From positions 124,001-188,000 of the forward strand of contig CAKJVC010000087.1 in assembly GCA_918026815.1 (NCBI GenBank): a DNA stretch of 64,000 bases, read 5' to 3'. Positions 60,159 to 64,000 of this stretch are shown here, in pieces. This DNA comes from Chalara sp. BL73 (Eukaryota; Ascomycota; Leotiomycetes; Helotiales). The notes below the pieces were generated by a model. That model saw nothing but the letters and a program-made list of their open reading frames with translations. It ran no database searches and was not told the DNA's origin. Numbering within the stretch: position 1 is the first letter of the stretch; every line of letters starts with the position of its first letter. The position numbers and the translations under genes were made by a program.

Positions 60159-60686
60159 TTTTGGTCTCTCTCAATATCGAATGTTCAGCTGTTTTCGGTG
60201 TACTCAGGCGCACATTCTTGACATTGTGGACCTGCGGATCTCTTCAAACCTTTCGCCCCCCCACCGTTGCTGATAAACTCTTCCCTGCCTAGTCCGGGCT
60301 GAGAAAAAATGACCACCGCGATTCACTTAACGGCTTCAACGCTTTAAGCAGGCAATCTCCTGGCTTCCGGGGGCAGCTCGACTGTAAGGTTTATCAGTGC
60401 TTGGCCGCGTCGTGGCGTCCTGAAGACCACTGAAATCATCACTACGTTACTAGTCAGCACACCCTAAAACATATCCACCCAAGGCTGACGAAACGTAAAA
60501 ACGCCTGATTGCGCTCCCTGAGACCCCCGCCATTATCTCCCAATTGCCATAACCCACCCGAGGGCAGTACCGGGTCCACCATCCGCGCCCTTGGGATAGC
60601 CATGTTCCATATGTTCAGTTGGATCTGGCACTGTTTCCCTCGATCATTTTTCGTGTGAAATAGAGAATGCGATCAAGTTCCTGACC
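59769..60686. other. Promoter region of the pepsin-like membrane protein
   Basis: Contains a CT dinucleotide tract followed by a T run (60119-60163), typical of fungal promoters and leaders. No gene seen. Confidence 0.5.
60119..60163. repeat. CT microsatellite with T run
   Basis: About 15 CT units followed by about 12 T. Confidence 0.9.
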
Positions 60687-63151
60687 ATGCTGCTGCTGCT
60701 GCTGAGGCGGGTAGGACTCATCACAGCATTGGCGGCACAATGTGTGAACAGTTCCCCAGCAGCCTTGGCCGTAACACCCTCGCTCCAATGGTTTGTAGAC
60801 TAAATTTCAACAATTCTAACAAAGTCACTGACGACTACAGGTATGGCGATGATGGAGATTGGTCGGCGGTCTCAATTCGCATGGGAACGCCACCGCAATG
60901 GATCGATGTAATGGTGAGCACTGTGAGCTCGGAAACATGGGTTGTTGGAAAAGGAGGATGTCCTTCAACGCCATCCGATTGCAATAATATGCGCGGAGGG
61001 CTGTTCACCCCAGGGAGCTCGACATCGTGGCAACCACAAGGCTTCTTTGAGCTGGGAGTTGACAAGCACCTGGGAAATACTGGGTACGCGGAATATGGAT
61101 TCGACAATTTGACCTTCGGCACTACAGGCGTGAGCTTGCCAAATGCAATCGTTGGGGCCTTTAACTATACCGGAACGATAAACTCGACTCAATATTTGCT
61201 TGGATATTTTGGGTTGGGAATTGTTCCTGGAAGCTTCAACAATACTAAAGTCCCTAGCGCGATTAGTGCACTGCTCGAAAAGGTAGATGCGATCCCCAGT
61301 CACAGCTACGGATATACCGCAGGAGCAAGATATCAGGACAAAGGAGTCCTCAACTCTTTAACATTAGGGGGATATGATGCTAATCGTCTCGTTCCGCATA
61401 ACACCTCGTTTACCCTAAATCCTAGTCAAAATCCGGAGGTCTATATCAACTCTATTTCTATTACGAATACGGGCAATTCAAGTAGTCTGGCATATTCCTC
61501 TGACCGGATTTCCGCTGTAATTGACAGTTCTACTCCGTATTTATGGCTTCCAACGGCAACATGTGAACGATTTGCGACTGCATTAGGCTTGATCTACGAT
61601 GAATCGTTAAATCTATACGCTTTTCCGACAAATAGCTCTCAGCACGAGACGTTACAAACTTCGAATACAACTTTCGCATTCAGTCTATCAGACATATCTG
61701 CATCACCGGACACTGTTGTGATTACGTTACCGTATGCGGCATTTGATTTAAAACTGACCTTCCCAGCCATTCCCGGAACTGTTTCCGGCGCTGCGAATGC
61801 TACCAAATACTACTTTCCTCTCCGACAAGCAGCTAGTGATGCGCAATATACCATCGGCCGAGTCTTTCTCCAAGAGGCCTACTTGATCACAGACTATGAG
61901 AGGGGAAACTTTTCGGTCCATCAAGCTATACATAATTCTTATCTAAACACCAGTATTGTCGCGATTACGCGACCTTCAACAAGCACCTTTTCTGGACCAG
62001 AGACGTCGCGAAAAGGGGGTACAAAACTTTCCATTGGGGTAATCGTGGGAGTCAGTATTGCAATTGTGGTAGTTATTTTCCTTTTGATATTCATAGGAAT
62101 CTGTCTCTACCGACGCAGAAAGAAACGCACGATTGTGGATGATGAAAAAGCTACAACAGCCCCGACTCGGTCTCTCTTCGATCGCCTGCGTAGGAGGAAA
62201 GAACCACTTCCCCATGAAGCCAGCGGTGACACCAGCTACCCAACAGAAGTCGGGGCTGACGCAACGCATGAGCGTTTTGAGCTCCCTGCGCCGATTGGTC
62301 CTGTAGAACTAGATAGCGAATACGGAACTTTAGACGGCACCACAGAGAATGGGTCATCAACCCAAGACTCTAGTAAGCTCTCCGCCTATGAACGAGCGAG
62401 AAGGAAGCTCGAACATCAACAAATAGCAGCAGCACACGCGCAACGAGAATTAGACACCTACCATCCAGAGAAAACGGATAACGATGTCAGTTCCGTGCCA
62501 CATTACCGACCATCAGACTCACTGCGCGAAATACCAGACGTCGAGAGCCCCCTCGTAAGTCCTGTAGGACCCGAATCAGGAGGCTCCTTGACGATCAGTA
62601 ATGGCGCGCCGTCTCCAGTCAGCCCGGGTTTCACATCCGCACCTGTATCACCCATGACAGCCGCCCCGCCTACATACACGCCTATTGCCTCCACGAATGT
62701 CGTCTATGCAGGACGTTTACCTCCAAATGTTGTCCTTCCACCAGTGGTGCCCAAATTCGTGGGACCGGACGGGAGGACTATGAGTGATGAGAGCGGATCA
62801 GGTTCGGGCTCGGGGTCAGGGTTAGGGTCTGATCCTATAAGCAGCACACTAGGAAGTGGATTTACGGATCGTGAGAGCGATGACCTGTATGGCGCCACCA
62901 CAAGAGCCCCCCTCTCGCCTGTCTCTCCAAGTGGTCCTGCCTATGCTTTAACAGGTCTGGACGATGGTCCGGTTGCCCCAGAAGAAGAGGGGCGGTACAT
63001 CCCAAATGCGCGCGCAGATGCGCAGGTACAGGAAATCCTTGCACCATGGGGCAGTAGGAGGAGGTTAGATGGCGAAGACATTGTGCACGTCCCACAACCT
63101 GCTGCGAATAGGTTCTCCTGGGAAGAGGAGAGAACCCAGGGGACAGACTGA
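60687..63151 (+). CDS. Membrane-anchored pepsin-like protein lacking the first catalytic Asp
   Basis: Exons 60687-60790 and 60841-63151, about 804 aa. The first exon encodes a signal peptide (MLLLLLRRVGLITALAAQC); splicing joins TPSLQW to YGDDGDWSAVSIRMGTPPQ, the normal start of the pepsin fold. In the first active-site loop the usual D-T-G is VMVSTVSSETWV, so Ser61 replaces the catalytic Asp. The second loop keeps its Asp (SAVIDSSTPYLWLP). After the pepsin domain come one transmembrane helix (IGVIVGVSIAIVVVIFLLIF), a basic stop-transfer RRRKKR and a roughly 350-residue Ser/Pro-rich cytoplasmic tail. It is therefore more likely a surface receptor or sensor than a protease. Confidence 0.85.
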
Positions 63152-63693
63152 ATTAAACACTCTCTACATTGATATTTAGCGTTGGCGTTCGGCGGGTCTG
63201 GGATTACTGCATGTATCCCATGTTGGGTATACCTTCCTTTGGTTGATATGATAATGTATATATGAACTAAGTAGGACCTCTCTCTCTTGTAGAAGATGAT
63301 GGGCCAGTATATATGACTACACATTGGCAAGGTATTGCAATGAATTGGATCAGGCATTCAAAGAATATATAAAGAAATGAAATAGCAATATATCTCAATG
63401 GTTTTCATTTTCCCTTTTTTTTGGACTACGTTGTCTTGCTTCCAACGGTCCACTAGTGAGTGGATGCCAGGATCGAACCCAACTCTGGGTACCGCTGGAG
63501 GATTTCTCCAAACATCGGATGGACCCGACCCAACCCAATATAAAGCCTTGGAACAAACAATTTGTTGGGGGTTGTGGATACAAATTATCCTCGTTTTTAC
63601 GTAGGAAGGGCGGACATCAGGGAAGCAGATTAAAGTGCAAGTCGGTTGTCGCCACCGTCAACGGTAATTTATTGTCGCGGGCAGCTCCCGTTT
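63152..63693. other. Intergenic stretch between convergent genes
   Basis: No gene seen. Confidence 0.5.
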
Positions 63694-64000
63694 TCAAGAT
63701 GGAAAGGCATCGATTTCATAAGATATCGAATGAAGCCTTTCTGTCAGTCTTCCGTCATCGCAGAAACCAAGCTGCTTCGCATACAGCTCCGTCGCCGCTA
63801 TCGCAACGTGGTTCCCCATTTGACGACCCAGATGCGGCAAAGCAGAACCCCTTTCATCTACTTCCTCCTCGCCGTCCTCCTCCTCCGCGTGCCTGGGCAC
63901 CGGCTCGCTCTCGAATCTCGCATCCATGTCGGACGCCCATAGTTCTCGGAAGTAGATGGTGTCGAAGTCGGGCCTATGGTTATTCCCGTCGCGCGAGAAG
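63694..64000 (-). CDS. C-terminal part of an unknown protein, cut by the right edge
   Basis: The minus-strand frame is open from base 64000 to TGA at 63694-63696, about 101 codons. It reads DFDTIYFRELWASDMDARFE, an acidic stretch EEEDGEEEVDERG, then HVAIAATELYAKQLGF and a short tail. The regular residue use and lack of stops support coding. I do not recognise the family; the gene continues beyond the window. Confidence 0.5.
   Translation of the reverse strand, partial: FSRDGNNHRPDFDTIYFRELWASDMDARFESEPVPRHAEEEDGEEEVDERGSALPHLGRQMGNHVAIAATELYAKQLGFCDDGRLTERLHSISYEIDAFPS

Noticed and set aside
60740..63151. Pepsin-like gene start at ATG 60740
   Set aside because: That start reads through an intron and lacks a signal peptide; ATG 60687 plus splicing at 60791-60840 restores both signal and fold.
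63440..63500. tRNA-like T-arm (GGTTCGATCC on the minus strand)
   Set aside because: The flanking five-base arms do not pair and no acceptor or anticodon stem fits.

Overview
The window is nuclear DNA of a filamentous ascomycete (Pezizomycotina). Genes have short GT-AG introns, there is a HET-domain gene and a degraded 2EXR gene, and single-copy eukaryotic housekeeping genes sit on both strands. A Leotiomycetes/Helotiales-type host is my guess from gene flavour only. I see no rRNA, confident tRNA or CRISPR.

Layout. 0-8 kb is accessory: a HET gene cut by the left edge, a small ORF split by a 147-bp hAT-type MITE (2060-2206), an M20 amidohydrolase, an MFS transporter and a small secreted cysteine protein. 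8-21 kb is housekeeping: POLD3/Cdc27 divergent from RAD18, CHM7, TRS85, CCA1 and TTI2. 21-27 kb holds a 2EXR pseudogene and an RBMS/Msa1-type RNA-binding protein. 33-64 kb holds NADPH-cytochrome P450 reductase, the Furry/Tao3/PAG1 giant, a BTB protein, a DUF4291 protein, a Ufo1-like F-box/UIM protein, a GPI-type wall protein, a membrane-anchored pepsin-like protein lacking one catalytic Asp, and a partial unknown gene at the right edge.

The most unusual object is a complete 6,228-bp hAT transposon at 27051-33278. It has inverted ends TAGACTGCG, a perfect 8-bp target-site duplication TATAGACC and GC-rich palindromic subterminal arrays. It carries three genes: a BED/hAT transposase (+), an unknown 370-aa nuclear-looking protein with a SUMO-interaction-like motif (+), and, divergent from that, a histone H3-fold gene (-). 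The histone has an H3-like MARTK start but a loop 1 two residues longer than canonical H3, as in CENP-A. A histone variant carried as cargo by a cut-and-paste transposon is, to my knowledge, not a described arrangement. In this copy the histone frame has a 1-nt loss in an A run, and the transposase has a probable 1-nt gain in a T run, so the copy may be dead or the assembly may have homopolymer errors. Nearly all introns of the element contain copies of TATACTAAT, which also occur between its genes. The MITE at 2 kb has an end related to this element, so the locus seems to have been visited by the same family twice.
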